This document shows positions 7,722 to 16,723 of a stretch of 64,000 nucleotides of DNA, piece by piece. Each line of letters begins with the position of its first letter. Within the stretch, counting starts at the first letter, position 1. A model generated the notes under the pieces. The model searched no databases. It was not told where the DNA came from and saw only the letters and a list, made by a program, of their open reading frames with translations. The DNA lies in the NCBI RefSeq assembly GCF_004342025.1, contig NZ_SLWN01000004.1, positions 1 through 64,000 on the forward strand, written 5' to 3'. The DNA is from Kribbella steppae. GTDB taxonomy: Bacteria > Actinomycetota > Actinomycetes > Propionibacteriales > Kribbellaceae. The position numbers were made by a program, and so were the translations under genes.

Positions 7722-10700
7722 CTAGTCGAGCGTGGCGAGCAACTGGTTGAGACAGACGTAAGCGCCCGGCCGAATGAGTGGTACGGCGTCATCAGAACCG
7801 TTCCCGGCCTGCTTGGACGGTTCGCATTTCCGTCCGGCCTCGTCGGCGACGGCAGTCTTCAACCGGGTAATGCTGTCGGCCGACAAGGTCCAGCCGAGAG
7901 GTGCCTCGACGGATGGCCGGGTCAGCGGAGCCGCGATCACGATCCCGTGCGGCACCTCCCGATGCAGTGCTCTGACTGCCTGTTGGCAGGTGGGCGAGCT
8001 GATCGGACATGGATCGGCGATGCCGGTGGCGACGCGTTGCAGCAGCGTGCCTGATGTGGTCTGCACTGCCTTGGCGTTGCGGCCGGCCAACGGCACCAGG
8101 AGTTCGGTGGACAGGCCCTGCGGTGGCTCCACGATGTCACCGCGCGCGGCGTCCTCAAGGAACAGCACCACCGGAACGACCGGCGGGCTGTCGGGACTGC
8201 TGGCGTTGTAATTCCGCACCACCTGAACGAGCATCGGCGCGATGTCCGACAGCGTGCCGAGTCCGGCCGCTTCGGCGTACCCGCCGTCGATCAATTGAAG
8301 ATCAGGCCTGGTCTCGTCCACGGGCTCGCAGGAGATCCGGCCGCCCGGCGTGACCGTCGGGAATCGCGCCGACAGCATGGCCGCCGTGGCCCAGGACATC
8401 CCCTCCACGCAGGGTCCGTACGCGTCCTGGAGGTCCAGAGACGCGGCCGGTTGCGCCGTCTGACCGCTGCAGTTCGCCCGATCCGCGTCTGTTCCGACGG
8501 GACGTGACGCGAGCCCGGTCGTCAGCTCGACCTGGCTGATGAGTACCCGGCATCCCCGGCCCGCGACCGCCGAGTTGAACACGAGGACGCCGCCCGGGCC
8601 CGAGACCTTGGTGTCGAACTGCTCCTTCAGCGACCCGACCTCCGATTCCCAGTACGTCTCGATCAGGCCGGCCCGATCCCGCCAGGCGAAGTCGCCGTTG
8701 CTGTACGACGGGATCCGCAGCCCGGTGCCGCCGCCGACGAGATCTCCGGCGAGCAGACCTGCCATCGCGGCAGCCAACGCATTCGGTTCCGCGAGCTTCT
8801 CGGCGTACCCGATCTTCGCCTTCTCGATGTCGTCACCCCGCGACAACGCCAGCCCGACCGAGCCTCCACTGACCCCACTCGACAAGAAGACCGCCGTACG
8901 CGCGCACTTGGCGGTGCGGAAGGTGTCAAGCACCGCAGCCGTCCAGACCGCCGCCCGCACCCCACCCCCACTCGCCGCCACCAGCACCATCGGCCGAACC
9001 TTCGTCCCATCGATGTCCTGCTCACAACCGGCGCTTCGCTCCAGCCACTTCTTGAATTCGCCGTCCAGGTTGCCACGCGGCAAAGCATCGAGCTGCTGCG
9101 CCCCGGCATCCTGACTGGCACGTATCGCGTGCAGTTGCGGATCCCCGCCGGACGCCGACGCCACGAGGGTAAGTGCGATCAGCAAGGTCAGCAGCGGCGT
9201 GGCGCCCATTCCGACGGACCGGAAGATCGGCGGCGGGTCGGAACGCTGCAGCCGAACGATCATGATTCCGAGGATGAAGGCCCAGGCACCGAGCGTCAGC
9301 AGGGTCGTCGCGACCACACCGGCATGCCGAGTCATCGTGGCCGGAAGCAGCATCAAGGCAAGGATCCACGCGACCGACGCGACGATCAGACCGACACCTA
9401 CTGCGATCGCTCGTCCTTGTGGAGGCGTCGGTGTCCTCGGATCCAGGAAGTGTCGCAGACCGCTCGCATTCGCACCGGCCGGCTCAGGTGGCCTCAGCGC
9501 ACGTGTTGCCAACACGATCAGCGGCATCACCACGACGGCGAAGACAACGCCTCCGATCAGCACGATGAGTCGAACCGACCACACCGTCCCGATCGGCAGA
9601 CCGAACACCACCTCGACGAACGTCTGCCCTTGTCCTCGAGGGCCGAGCATGACCGGCGCGACCAGCGAACGAACCAGTCCAAGCCCGGCCAGTACCCAAA
9701 GACTCGCGGCCAGCAGGTCACCGGCACGCCAGACATCGCGTGCGAACCGTATGTTCTCCTCCCGGCTCGGCGGCGGCTCATCCGGCGGCGGAGCGACCGC
9801 CGGAACGGCGGGTGAACGCAGCAAGCGCCGGAGCATGCGGATGAACCGGCGCCAGGCCGCAACGATAGACCGCCAGAGCGCAACGACCCGCGACCGCCAG
9901 CGCGCCAGGACCGGCGAGCGCTCCAACCTGCGGTCCCACCATCGTTTGACAGCTCGCGGAACGACAGACAGCGCAAGAACGCCGAGAGGGAACGCGGACG
10001 CCACGACGACTGAGCCCCAGCCGACGTCGATCTTCAACACCCCGAGGATGACGGCAACGATCCACGGCGCGATCGCCGCAGCCAGCCACCATCGCCAGCG
10101 CCAGTGCCGATCCGGGGGCGCGCCCGGCGGCGGTGCCGTCGAGCCGACCTGCTCGTTCCACACCCGCTCGGCGCGCAGACGACCCAGCACGAAGAGATAG
10201 ATGCTGACGACCATGGTTGCGGCGGCCGCCCAGATCGCGTGCCACTGACCTTGACGGTCGCCGTCCAGCCACGACCGTTGCACATCGGGCAACTGATCCC
10301 AGATGTTCGGCAACGGGACGATGGACAAGATCCCGAAGAGTGCCACCACCAGGAACGACAGGCGCTGCTTCTTGAGCGCCCTCAGCACCCGCATTCCTCC
10401 GTCCCGCAGGGCGTGCCGGCGACCGTCGTCGACCAGAATCGCCAGGACCAGGATGCCGGCGGCGATCCATTTGAAGGTTGCGACGCCGGACAGGATGAAT
10501 GCCCAGACATCCGAGACGCGTCCAGTGGCGAGCAGACCGGCAGCGATGAGGAGTCCGACCGTCTCGATCACCTCGAGAGTCAGGAGAACTTTCAGCGCCT
10601 TCCTGGCTTGCGAACAGGTGCGAACGAATTTCCACAGCAGCCAGCCGTAGCCGACGTACAAGGCGATATCGAAGATCGCATGCAGCGCGATCCACCCGGC

Positions 10701-10946
10701 CACCGGTGTCGGGTCATCGACCTGCACCCAGACGTCCCACGTGTCGCGCCCACCGAACAGCGCCAACCCGACAACGTCGGTGACGGACCGGCTCTGACCG
10801 GCATCGGTCAACGCCCCGGTCACCAGCCGATCGATCTCACTCATACAGATGGCGCCGATCAGCAGCAGGATGACCGGCGTCGCAAACCAGTAATTCAGCG
10901 CGGGCCCCGCCGGAGTATCGGCGTCGGCAATCGGCTCGGTCTCCAC
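7722..10946 (-). CDS. multi-pass membrane protein with C-terminal patatin-like phospholipase domain
   Basis: 1074 aa. The first about 640 residues hold about ten to twelve hydrophobic helices in two blocks, split by a very basic Trp/Arg-rich linker and a Pro-rich stretch near residue 400. The C-terminal 420 residues are patatin-like: oxyanion loop SGGGVR (659-664), nucleophile elbow GVSGGS with Ser693, and the dyad Asp in DGG (Asp887). Patatins are acyl hydrolases of membrane lipids. The GTG at 10946 is preferred because GAGGGGG stands 5-6 bases upstream; another GTG 30 bases earlier lacks one. Fusion to so many membrane helices is uncommon; the substrate and any partner are unknown. Confidence 0.85.
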   Translation of the reverse strand: METEPIADADTPAGPALNYWFATPVILLLIGAICMSEIDRLVTGALTDAGQSRSVTDVVGLALFGGRDTWDVWVQVDDPTPVAGWIALHAIFDIALYVGYGWLLWKFVRTCSQARKALKVLLTLEVIETVGLLIAAGLLATGRVSDVWAFILSGVATFKWIAAGILVLAILVDDGRRHALRDGGMRVLRALKKQRLSFLVVALFGILSIVPLPNIWDQLPDVQRSWLDGDRQGQWHAIWAAAATMVVSIYLFVLGRLRAERVWNEQVGSTAPPPGAPPDRHWRWRWWLAAAIAPWIVAVILGVLKIDVGWGSVVVASAFPLGVLALSVVPRAVKRWWDRRLERSPVLARWRSRVVALWRSIVAAWRRFIRMLRRLLRSPAVPAVAPPPDEPPPSREENIRFARDVWRAGDLLAASLWVLAGLGLVRSLVAPVMLGPRGQGQTFVEVVFGLPIGTVWSVRLIVLIGGVVFAVVVMPLIVLATRALRPPEPAGANASGLRHFLDPRTPTPPQGRAIAVGVGLIVASVAWILALMLLPATMTRHAGVVATTLLTLGAWAFILGIMIVRLQRSDPPPIFRSVGMGATPLLTLLIALTLVASASGGDPQLHAIRASQDAGAQQLDALPRGNLDGEFKKWLERSAGCEQDIDGTKVRPMVLVAASGGGVRAAVWTAAVLDTFRTAKCARTAVFLSSGVSGGSVGLALSRGDDIEKAKIGYAEKLAEPNALAAAMAGLLAGDLVGGGTGLRIPSYSNGDFAWRDRAGLIETYWESEVGSLKEQFDTKVSGPGGVLVFNSAVAGRGCRVLISQVELTTGLASRPVGTDADRANCSGQTAQPAASLDLQDAYGPCVEGMSWATAAMLSARFPTVTPGGRISCEPVDETRPDLQLIDGGYAEAAGLGTLSDIAPMLVQVVRNYNASSPDSPPVVPVVLFLEDAARGDIVEPPQGLSTELLVPLAGRNAKAVQTTSGTLLQRVATGIADPCPISSPTCQQAVRALHREVPHGIVIAAPLTRPSVEAPLGWTLSADSITRLKTAVADEAGRKCEPSKQAGNGSDDAVPLIRPGAYVCLNQLLATLD

Positions 10947-11075
10947 AAATGCCCCCTCGTCACACGAAATCAGCACAAATCGCAGGGGGCTCGACTCAGT
11001 GAACTCTCCACCGTCCCCACCGTCAACAACGCCCAGGTATCGATTACTTCGATTCGATTCCGCACAATCCCTTGA

Positions 11076-13186
11076 CTATGTCTGTTTGCGGAGGAGGCCA
11101 CTGACGCCGGCCAGGAGGATCGCTGCGAAGACCCAGGCCATCAGACGCATGGCGTGAAATGCGCCTGTGAGGGTCCAGGAATCATCCGGCGGCGTCCAGG
11201 TATGGCCGGGACCGATGACCGGAAAGGCGGTTGCGAGGCCGTAGGCCAGCGGATCCAGGCAAGGTACGTCCCACCCGGTGGAGCAGAGCCCGGCAGGAAC
11301 GCGGCCGGGAACAGGAGACATTTGGCTCGCGAGGTCCGCACGGATGGCAGTGCTGGTTGCCGTAGTGAACTGGTCTCCCCAGACCGCGGTCAAGGTGGTC
11401 GCAACCAAGAGGATGAGGACGAGCCAGGCCAATGCCACGAGCGGGTAGTACCCGTGCCCGGTGGTCACCCGGTACGCCTGCCGGGTGAGCCACACCAGTT
11501 TGGACGTGTTCTTCGTCGACCGTAGTGCCGACTTGTACCTCATCCAGCGCGCATCCGGCGATTGCCCGTTGCGATCGTAGATCGCGGCCAACGCCTGCCA
11601 GGGCTGCGCGGCCGCTTGGGTCGACAGCCACGCGGCGGCGGCTCGCCGATCGGTCCTGATCACTCCATTGACATCTTGGAGGGTCCATCCTGTTGCATCA
11701 CCCAACGTCGGCAAGGAACCAGGCGTGTCACCGACTTCGAGTAGCTGGATCTCAGCTCCCGCCATGCTGACGCTGCCCACCGCGGAGAACCCGTTGCTCA
11801 GCAGAAGCTTGCGGTCACACTTCAATCCGTCCGCGACAAGGCTTCGTCCCTTGCTGTCGATTCCACCGAGCTCCGCACCGCTCAAGCTGACTTGACCACC
11901 GATCCGCGCACCTGCCAATCGGACGGCGCCGGCAGTGGTGAACCCACTGTTCATCGCCAGCCTGGTGTCGACTCGCAATCGGTCCGCAACCAAGCTGCTG
12001 CCAGTGTCGTTGGTGCCCTTGATCTGAGCACCCGCCATCGACACACTGCCGGTGACCTGTGCACTCGGCAATCGGATCGCTCCTGTGCAGACCAGCGAAC
12101 CGAGGTACACGTTGTCGTCGACCCGGAGGCGATCGGCGACCAGGCTGGTGCGCTTGCGGTTTGTCCAAGGAGCTTGGCCCCGGTCATGCTGAGGTGTCCG
12201 GCCAACCGCGCTCCGATGAGCTTAACCGCCCCGTGTGCGATGAAGTCCTCGTCGAGACTGGTGTTGTCGTCGACTCGGAGACGAGCCGCCACCAGGCTGA
12301 CCCCGTCGTCGTCGGCGCCGAGAAGATGCGCGCCTCGCATCGTCAGCTCACCCCCGATGTGACCGCCGACAAGCCGAATCGCTCCATCGGCGGTCAACTC
12401 CGGGCCGAAGACAGCGTTGCCGGTGACCTTCAAGCTGTCGGCGACGAAGGCGTTGCCAGCGGCATCTCGGCCGAGCAGAGACGCATCGCGCACAGCCAGC
12501 TGGGCACCGACGCCGGCGCCGACCAATCGCACCGTTCCCGCAGAGGTGAATCCATTCGACATGCTCACCTTGCCATCGACCCGCACACCGTCCGCGGCCA
12601 GGCTGACCCGGTCGGCGTCGGCGCCGGTCAGCTTCGCACCGTCGAGCACAAAATCGCCTCCGACGTGGCTGCCCGTCAGCCGAATGGTGCCCATCGAGCT
12701 GAATCCCTCATCCAGGTGGACGCTGTCGGCGACCCGCAGACCGTCGCCGATCAGACTGGCGCCGTCGTCGCCTCTGCCTTCCAGAGCCGCCCCATGCAAG
12801 CTCAGGTGCCCAGCCACCAGGCATCCACTCAGCAACAATCTTCCGCTGAACGCGCTCCCATCCAACTCGAGGCTCCGCAGCCTCGACTGCTCGGCAACGA
12901 CGTCGTTCACGAATCGGCAACACGCAAATCTCAAGGGGAAGTCAACGACCGCTCCGGATAGATCCAAGACCCCTTCTATGACAGCTCCCTGGATCGTCAA
13001 CCCCTTCGGGTCGGCCGGGCCGGTTCTGCCGATCACCGACGCGCGCACCTCATCAGCGGAGATCGTCAGCGCCGTAGGTGCCGGGCTCCTGAACACCGGA
13101 CGCCAGACCGGAAGCCCCGCACCGAGGACGACCGCATTCCACTCCTCCGGCTCACCAAGCCCTGGCCGATCATTCTGTTGTCGCAT
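11076..13186 (-). pseudogene. beta-helix repeat membrane protein gene, interrupted by a one-base frameshift
   Basis: Reading from 13186, an open frame runs into the fifth of about seven repeats and then loses the pattern. The pattern resumes in another frame and continues to a stop at 11076. The repeats are about 51 residues long (AIRLVGGHIGGELTMRGAHL type), giving a right-handed beta-helix, followed by a charged segment and two C-terminal membrane helices (ALAWLVLILLVATTLTAV; LMAWVFAAILLAGV). Between LLG and SLVAD the other repeats have 18 bases; here there are 17 (12147-12163), so one base is missing. Similar actinobacterial proteins are annotated as membrane-associated or pentapeptide-like, function unknown. 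It could be a real inactivation or a sequencing error. Confidence 0.75.
11745..12841 (-). repeat. tandem array of about seven 153-nt (51-codon) coding repeats
   Basis: Each unit encodes a strand-turn-strand module of the form A-[IV]-R-L-x-G-x-x-[IV]-G-G-x-[LV]-x-[ML]-x-G-A-x-L, a loop with DxxG, then SLVADxLRVD. Units are diverged at the DNA level. The array forms the beta-helix body of the frameshifted gene at 11076-13186, and the missing base lies in the fifth unit. Confidence 0.7.
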
Positions 13187-13195
13187 CGCGCTCTC

Positions 13196-13339
13196 TCATG
13201 TGCGCCGCCGTACGAGGACTGATAACGGATGACAAGCCGATCGCCGTACCTGCCATGCCTCCTGAAGGTCGTCAACGCCCGCCGGGTCTCCAAACTGTCC
13301 TGGTTCACCGGACCGCGGCCGCGCATCGTCGTACGACAT
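13196..13339 (-). CDS. possible 47-codon ORF ahead of the beta-helix gene
   Basis: The frame begins MSYDDARPRSGEPGQFG and ends 9 bp before the start of the beta-helix gene on the same strand. A G-rich GGGGGGAA stretch stands 6 bases upstream of the ATG, which is a plausible ribosome site. The peptide is hydrophilic and matches no family I know. It may be a small upstream gene or chance; coding evidence is weak. Confidence 0.25.
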   Translation of the reverse strand: MSYDDARPRSGEPGQFGDPAGVDDLQEAWQVRRSACHPLSVLVRRRT

Positions 13340-13882
13340 GTGGTTCCCCCCACGTGATGCCGCGTATTGGTAGCTATATCGCCGGGCGTCATCGGGTGTT
13401 ACGCACCGACGCGTTAATGAGGTCAGGAATTTTCGCACTCACGAAGCCGAGCGAGTCAAAAGCCCACCTGCTGGTGCGTTTCGGCGTAACGAAAAGCTCA
13501 GGTGACCGATACGTCTGGCTTGGCCGCCGGCCGAATTGTCTCGAGGGCGATCGGCGCTGTACTTCGATTGAGCTTGCGCGATGTTGTGGGTCGCGCGTCG
13601 GAGGAGCGGGGCGGAGCGTTGGATCGAGCGGTGGACCACGTGGTCGGGTGGGTAGCGCACCAGGATCTCCGCGATCCGGGCGTCCACCGTGCCGCGCCTG
13701 CCCCAGCACGCCCGCCAGCGACCGAGCACACGCAGCCCCCTGGGGATGAGCCCACCGCCGAGGCAACTCATCTTCGAGGAGACGCTGCGCTAGGCGGTGG
13801 GCTTCGTCGGGTCTGAGCACGAGACCGACGGTATGCCTGACCCTCGGGGGCGGGATGCTTTGGGGACGATCGAGGAGGGTGG
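13340..13882. other. gene-poor region with a decayed HD-domain fragment
   Basis: About 540 bp with no convincing intact gene on either strand. The part at 13370-13450 is noticeably less GC-rich (aggaattttcgcactc) and may contain the promoter of the minus-strand unit. The part at 13683-13820 holds the HD-gene remnant listed separately. The rest shows only frame-shadow ORFs rich in Arg/Pro, typical of noncoding high-GC DNA. No RNA gene was recognised. Confidence 0.5.
13683..13820 (-). pseudogene. N-terminal remnant of an HD-domain phosphohydrolase gene
   Basis: From a GTG at 13820 the minus strand reads VLRPDEAHRLAQRLLEDEL, then PRRWAHPQGAACARSLAGVLG, after which similarity stops. R-W-A-H-x-x-G-V/A-A-x-R-A-x-x-LA is how actinobacterial HD-domain hydrolases begin, with this first His a metal ligand. 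The expected continuation (AAWLHDIG) is missing from all frames downstream. So only about 45 codons of an intact-looking start survive. It may be a deletion relic; the assignment is by remembered family pattern. Confidence 0.4.
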
Positions 13883-15397
13883 ATGTCGGACTGGTATCAG
13901 GAGCACCGGCAGAATGAGGAGCTCGAGGAGCTTCGGAGCGAGATGTCGCGGGCGTGGTCGGAGGCCTCGAACCTGCGGTCGCGGGTCTCGCAGTTGCAGG
14001 GCAGCCTGGATTCGCGGTTGCAGCGGCTGACGGCTGCGTTCGATGCCTTCGTGGAGTTGTCCGACGTCCGGTACGAGCTGATCGGGTTCGCTGCCGCCGC
14101 GGAGGTACGGCGGCATGCCGGTCAGGTGCTGACCGCGCTGGCATCAGCCCAGCAGCCACCGCCGGCCGGCCCCACGTTCCCCAACTACTGGTTGCAGCCG
14201 GCGGTCGAGGCGATCCGCAGCCTGTCGATCGAGACGACCGAGTTGCCGGACGGACCGTTGTCGGAGGCAATGGCTCTCGATCACGAGCGTACGTCGATCT
14301 TCCTCTGCCTTGCCCTGGCCGCGCTCGGACGTCGCGACCTGGTCCAGACGACCTGGCTGGAAACAGCTTTCGGTACTTCGGCCGACGGCAAGGTCACCCG
14401 GTTGCAGCGCGCACTGTGGTCCACCGGTGCTCGCGGCGGCCTGGGTGCGGAAGGCCTGACCCTGATCGTCGAGCGGCTGCAGGAACACACCAAGGGCCTG
14501 AGCTGGCTCGAGACCGTCAAGAGCCGGGCCAAGCCGGCGAAGGTCACCGGCCCGTCCTTCACCGAGGTCGCCACCGCGAGGAACGCCAGCGCTCAGCTCA
14601 GTCAGCTCCGCCCGGCCGTCGAGCTGATCGCCGGCGATACCGCCGTCCGCGAGCCCGATCGTGATCTCGCGTACGGCGAACCCGACCCGGACAGCGCCTC
14701 GGCCGTCCTGCGAATGCTGATCTCCGAAGGCAGCGAGCCCGAACGCGAGCCGCTGGCCCGTGTCGCCGAGCTACGCACCCGGATCACCGACATCGCGGCC
14801 GCTCCCGGGGCGATCACCGACCCGGTCGACACGATCGAGAACCTGCTCCGGGCCGACCTGCGTCGCGACGACGAACCGCATCTGTCCGCGACCGCGCTGC
14901 GAGTGGTCTCGGACGGCGTACTGACCGAAGCGGAGGAGCTCGCCAAGACCGCCAACTCCCTCACGCCGACCGAGGTCGTCTGCGAGTTCGGCCGGCGCAA
15001 GATCACCGTGCTCCCGGATGGCGCCGACTCGCAGTCGATGGCGGCTGCCGTTGCCCAGATCAACGCCGAGGCGCCGCCGCTGACTGTGCGGGCTCTGGCC
15101 GGACCGATCGCGATCGCCGCGTCCGGTCTGGTGGTTGCTGTCGGCCTCGGCTTCTTGCACCCGTTCTGGATCGTCATCGGGATGGTGATCGTCGGCGTCG
15201 CGGGCCACCGCTTCTGGCGGGCCCGTACCCAGGCCGCCGAGGCCAAGGCCGATGCGGCCGACCAGATCGTCCGGCTGAAGGAGAAGGCAACCGAGGCCGC
15301 CGCCGAGCTGGCGTCGTACAAGGCGGACGCCCGCGACCGAGAGGCCTCGATCACCGCCGACCTCGACGCGATCCGCAAGCACCTGACCAGCACCTGA
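13883..15397 (+). CDS. coiled-coil protein with two C-terminal membrane helices, unknown function
   Basis: 504 aa. The N-terminus is strongly heptad-like (NEELEELRSEMSRAWSEASN, about 10-50). A globular alpha-helical middle follows, then two adjacent hydrophobic segments at about residues 408-445 (GPIAIAASGLVVAVGLGF and FWIVIGMVIVGVAG). An Ala/Glu/Lys-rich C-terminal coiled coil completes the protein. No catalytic motif or named domain was recognised. The topology suggests a membrane-anchored scaffold with both ends cytoplasmic. ATG 13883 is preceded by GGAGGGTGG. It lies between the beta-helix protein and the ABC relic, each in its own unit. Confidence 0.75.
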   Translation: MSDWYQEHRQNEELEELRSEMSRAWSEASNLRSRVSQLQGSLDSRLQRLTAAFDAFVELSDVRYELIGFAAAAEVRRHAGQVLTALASAQQPPPAGPTFPNYWLQPAVEAIRSLSIETTELPDGPLSEAMALDHERTSIFLCLALAALGRRDLVQTTWLETAFGTSADGKVTRLQRALWSTGARGGLGAEGLTLIVERLQEHTKGLSWLETVKSRAKPAKVTGPSFTEVATARNASAQLSQLRPAVELIAGDTAVREPDRDLAYGEPDPDSASAVLRMLISEGSEPEREPLARVAELRTRITDIAAAPGAITDPVDTIENLLRADLRRDDEPHLSATALRVVSDGVLTEAEELAKTANSLTPTEVVCEFGRRKITVLPDGADSQSMAAAVAQINAEAPPLTVRALAGPIAIAASGLVVAVGLGFLHPFWIVIGMVIVGVAGHRFWRARTQAAEAKADAADQIVRLKEKATEAAAELASYKADARDREASITADLDAIRKHLTST

Positions 15398-15495
15398 CGA
15401 GCGGCTGATCCAGGCGTCGAGGGCCCCTGACCCTGTTGACGCAGTCCTGATCGAGTAGTCGACTGAGAGGTCATGCCGAGCTGGGAGGGCACGGG

Positions 15496-16339
15496 ATGGA
15501 CCACTCGATCTGGGCGGAAGGACTGACCAAGCGGTTCGGCGAGACGCAGGCCCTGGCCGGTGTCGACCTGGCGGTACCGACCGGCACAGTCCTCGGCCTG
15601 CTCGGCCCGAACGGCGCGGGGAAGACGACCGCGGTCCGTGCGCTGGCGACCCTGCTCCGGCCGGACGAGGGCCGGGCCACGGTCGGCGGGTACGACGTAC
15701 TGCGGGAGGCGCACAAGGTCCGACATTTGGTCGGGCTCACCGGACAGTACGCCGCAGTCGACGAGAACCTGACCGGCACCGAGAACCTGTTGCTGATCGG
15801 ACGACTGCTCGGCCAATCCCACCGATCTGACCAAGGGTGTCTTCGATCGACTGCGGTCGTTGCCCATAGCCCGCTGGGCACCACTGGCCGGCCGGATCAC
15901 GGCGGACCTGGTCAAGCACGCGTGGTCGGTCTTCCTGCTGCTCGCCGTCGGGTACCTGATGGGGTTCCGGGTCGAGACGTCGATGCTGGAGCTGCTCGCG
16001 ATGGTCGGCCTGGTGCTGGTCTTCGCGTTGGCGTTCTCCTGGATCTCGGTCCTGGTCGGGGTGATCGCCCGTGATCCGGAACAGGTTCAGATCTTCGGCT
16101 TCACGGTGCTGTTCCCGGTGACCTTCGTCAGCAATGTCTTCGTCCCGACCGAGACGATGCCGGGCTGGCTGCAGCCGATCGTCGAGGCGAACCCGGTGAC
16201 CATCCTGTCCGACGCCGCCCGCGGCCTTCTCATCGGCGGCCCGGTCGCAGAGCCGGTCGTGTGGACCCTCGTCTGGGCCGGCGTGATCATGCTCGTCTTC
16301 GCACCCATCTCGGTGTTCGCCCTGAAGCGCAAGGTCTGA
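15496..16339 (+). pseudogene. ABC transporter ATPase-permease pair (DrrAB type) fused by an internal deletion
   Basis: From ATG 15496 (GGGAGGG upstream) about 107 codons encode the start of a DrrA-like ATPase, with Walker A GPNGAGKT near residue 40 and the Q-loop region VGLTGQYAAVDENLTG. At about 15815 the sequence switches, out of frame, to the last 175 codons of a DrrB-like ABC-2 permease (PTDLTKGVFDRLRSLP onward) with its hydrophobic helices and C-terminal LKRKV. The ABC signature, Walker B, H-loop and first permease helices are all absent. A deletion of roughly 0.9-1 kb is inferred from usual family sizes. Intact DrrAB pairs export drugs or lipids; neither half should work here. Confidence 0.8.
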
Positions 16340-16342
16340 GGA

Positions 16343-16723
16343 TCAGCGGTCGGACTCGGATTCGACGATCATGCCGGCGAAGGCGAGGAAGATCGCCGCG
16401 AACGGACCGGCCAGTGCGACGATCCCCCATGCCCAGTTGCCCGTCCACAACCACACGGTCAGCCCGACCGGGACAGCCAGCAGAGCGAGCAGCAGGACGA
16501 CCCACATGCATCCCTCGAACGCGCTGTCCGATTCGGCGAAGATCATGGCCAGCGCGACGATCAGCGGCGCCGCGGTGATCGTGGCGATCAGCCCGGTCAA
16601 GCCCCACCGCCACTCGCCGGTCAAGGGCCAGGCCGCGATACCGGCGACGAGACAGAGTGCCGAAGCCAGCAGCGGGATCCAGAGCTCCCGCCACCAGCTG
16701 ACTTCAGCGTCGCGGGCGGTCAA
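16343..16723 (-). CDS. four-helix small membrane protein, unknown function
   Basis: 126 aa with four hydrophobic segments (IPLLASALCLVAGIAAW; LIATITAAPLIVALAMIF; CMWVVLLLALLAVPVGL; AWGIVALAGPFAAIFLAF), Trp-rich loops and an acidic tail. The first codon would be TTG at 16723, 20 bases inside the end of the BNR-protein gene, so translation is probably coupled to it. No family name was recognised. Confidence 0.6.
   Translation of the reverse strand: MTARDAEVSWWRELWIPLLASALCLVAGIAAWPLTGEWRWGLTGLIATITAAPLIVALAMIFAESDSAFEGCMWVVLLLALLAVPVGLTVWLWTGNWAWGIVALAGPFAAIFLAFAGMIVESESDR

Noticed and set aside
9199..11075. Long plus-strand frames across the patatin-domain gene
   Set aside because: Low-complexity Arg/Ser/Thr-rich translations with no domain; the minus strand encodes membrane helices and a complete patatin catalytic set.
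11745..12841. 153-nt periodicity considered as a noncoding satellite or CRISPR-like array
   Set aside because: The period is a multiple of three, the repeats are diverged and encode a clear beta-helix pattern.
13389..14270. A 293-codon minus-strand frame over the gene-poor region
   Set aside because: Most of it is antisense to the start of the coiled-coil protein gene and is Arg/Pro-rich; only the short HD-like segment within it looks once-coding.
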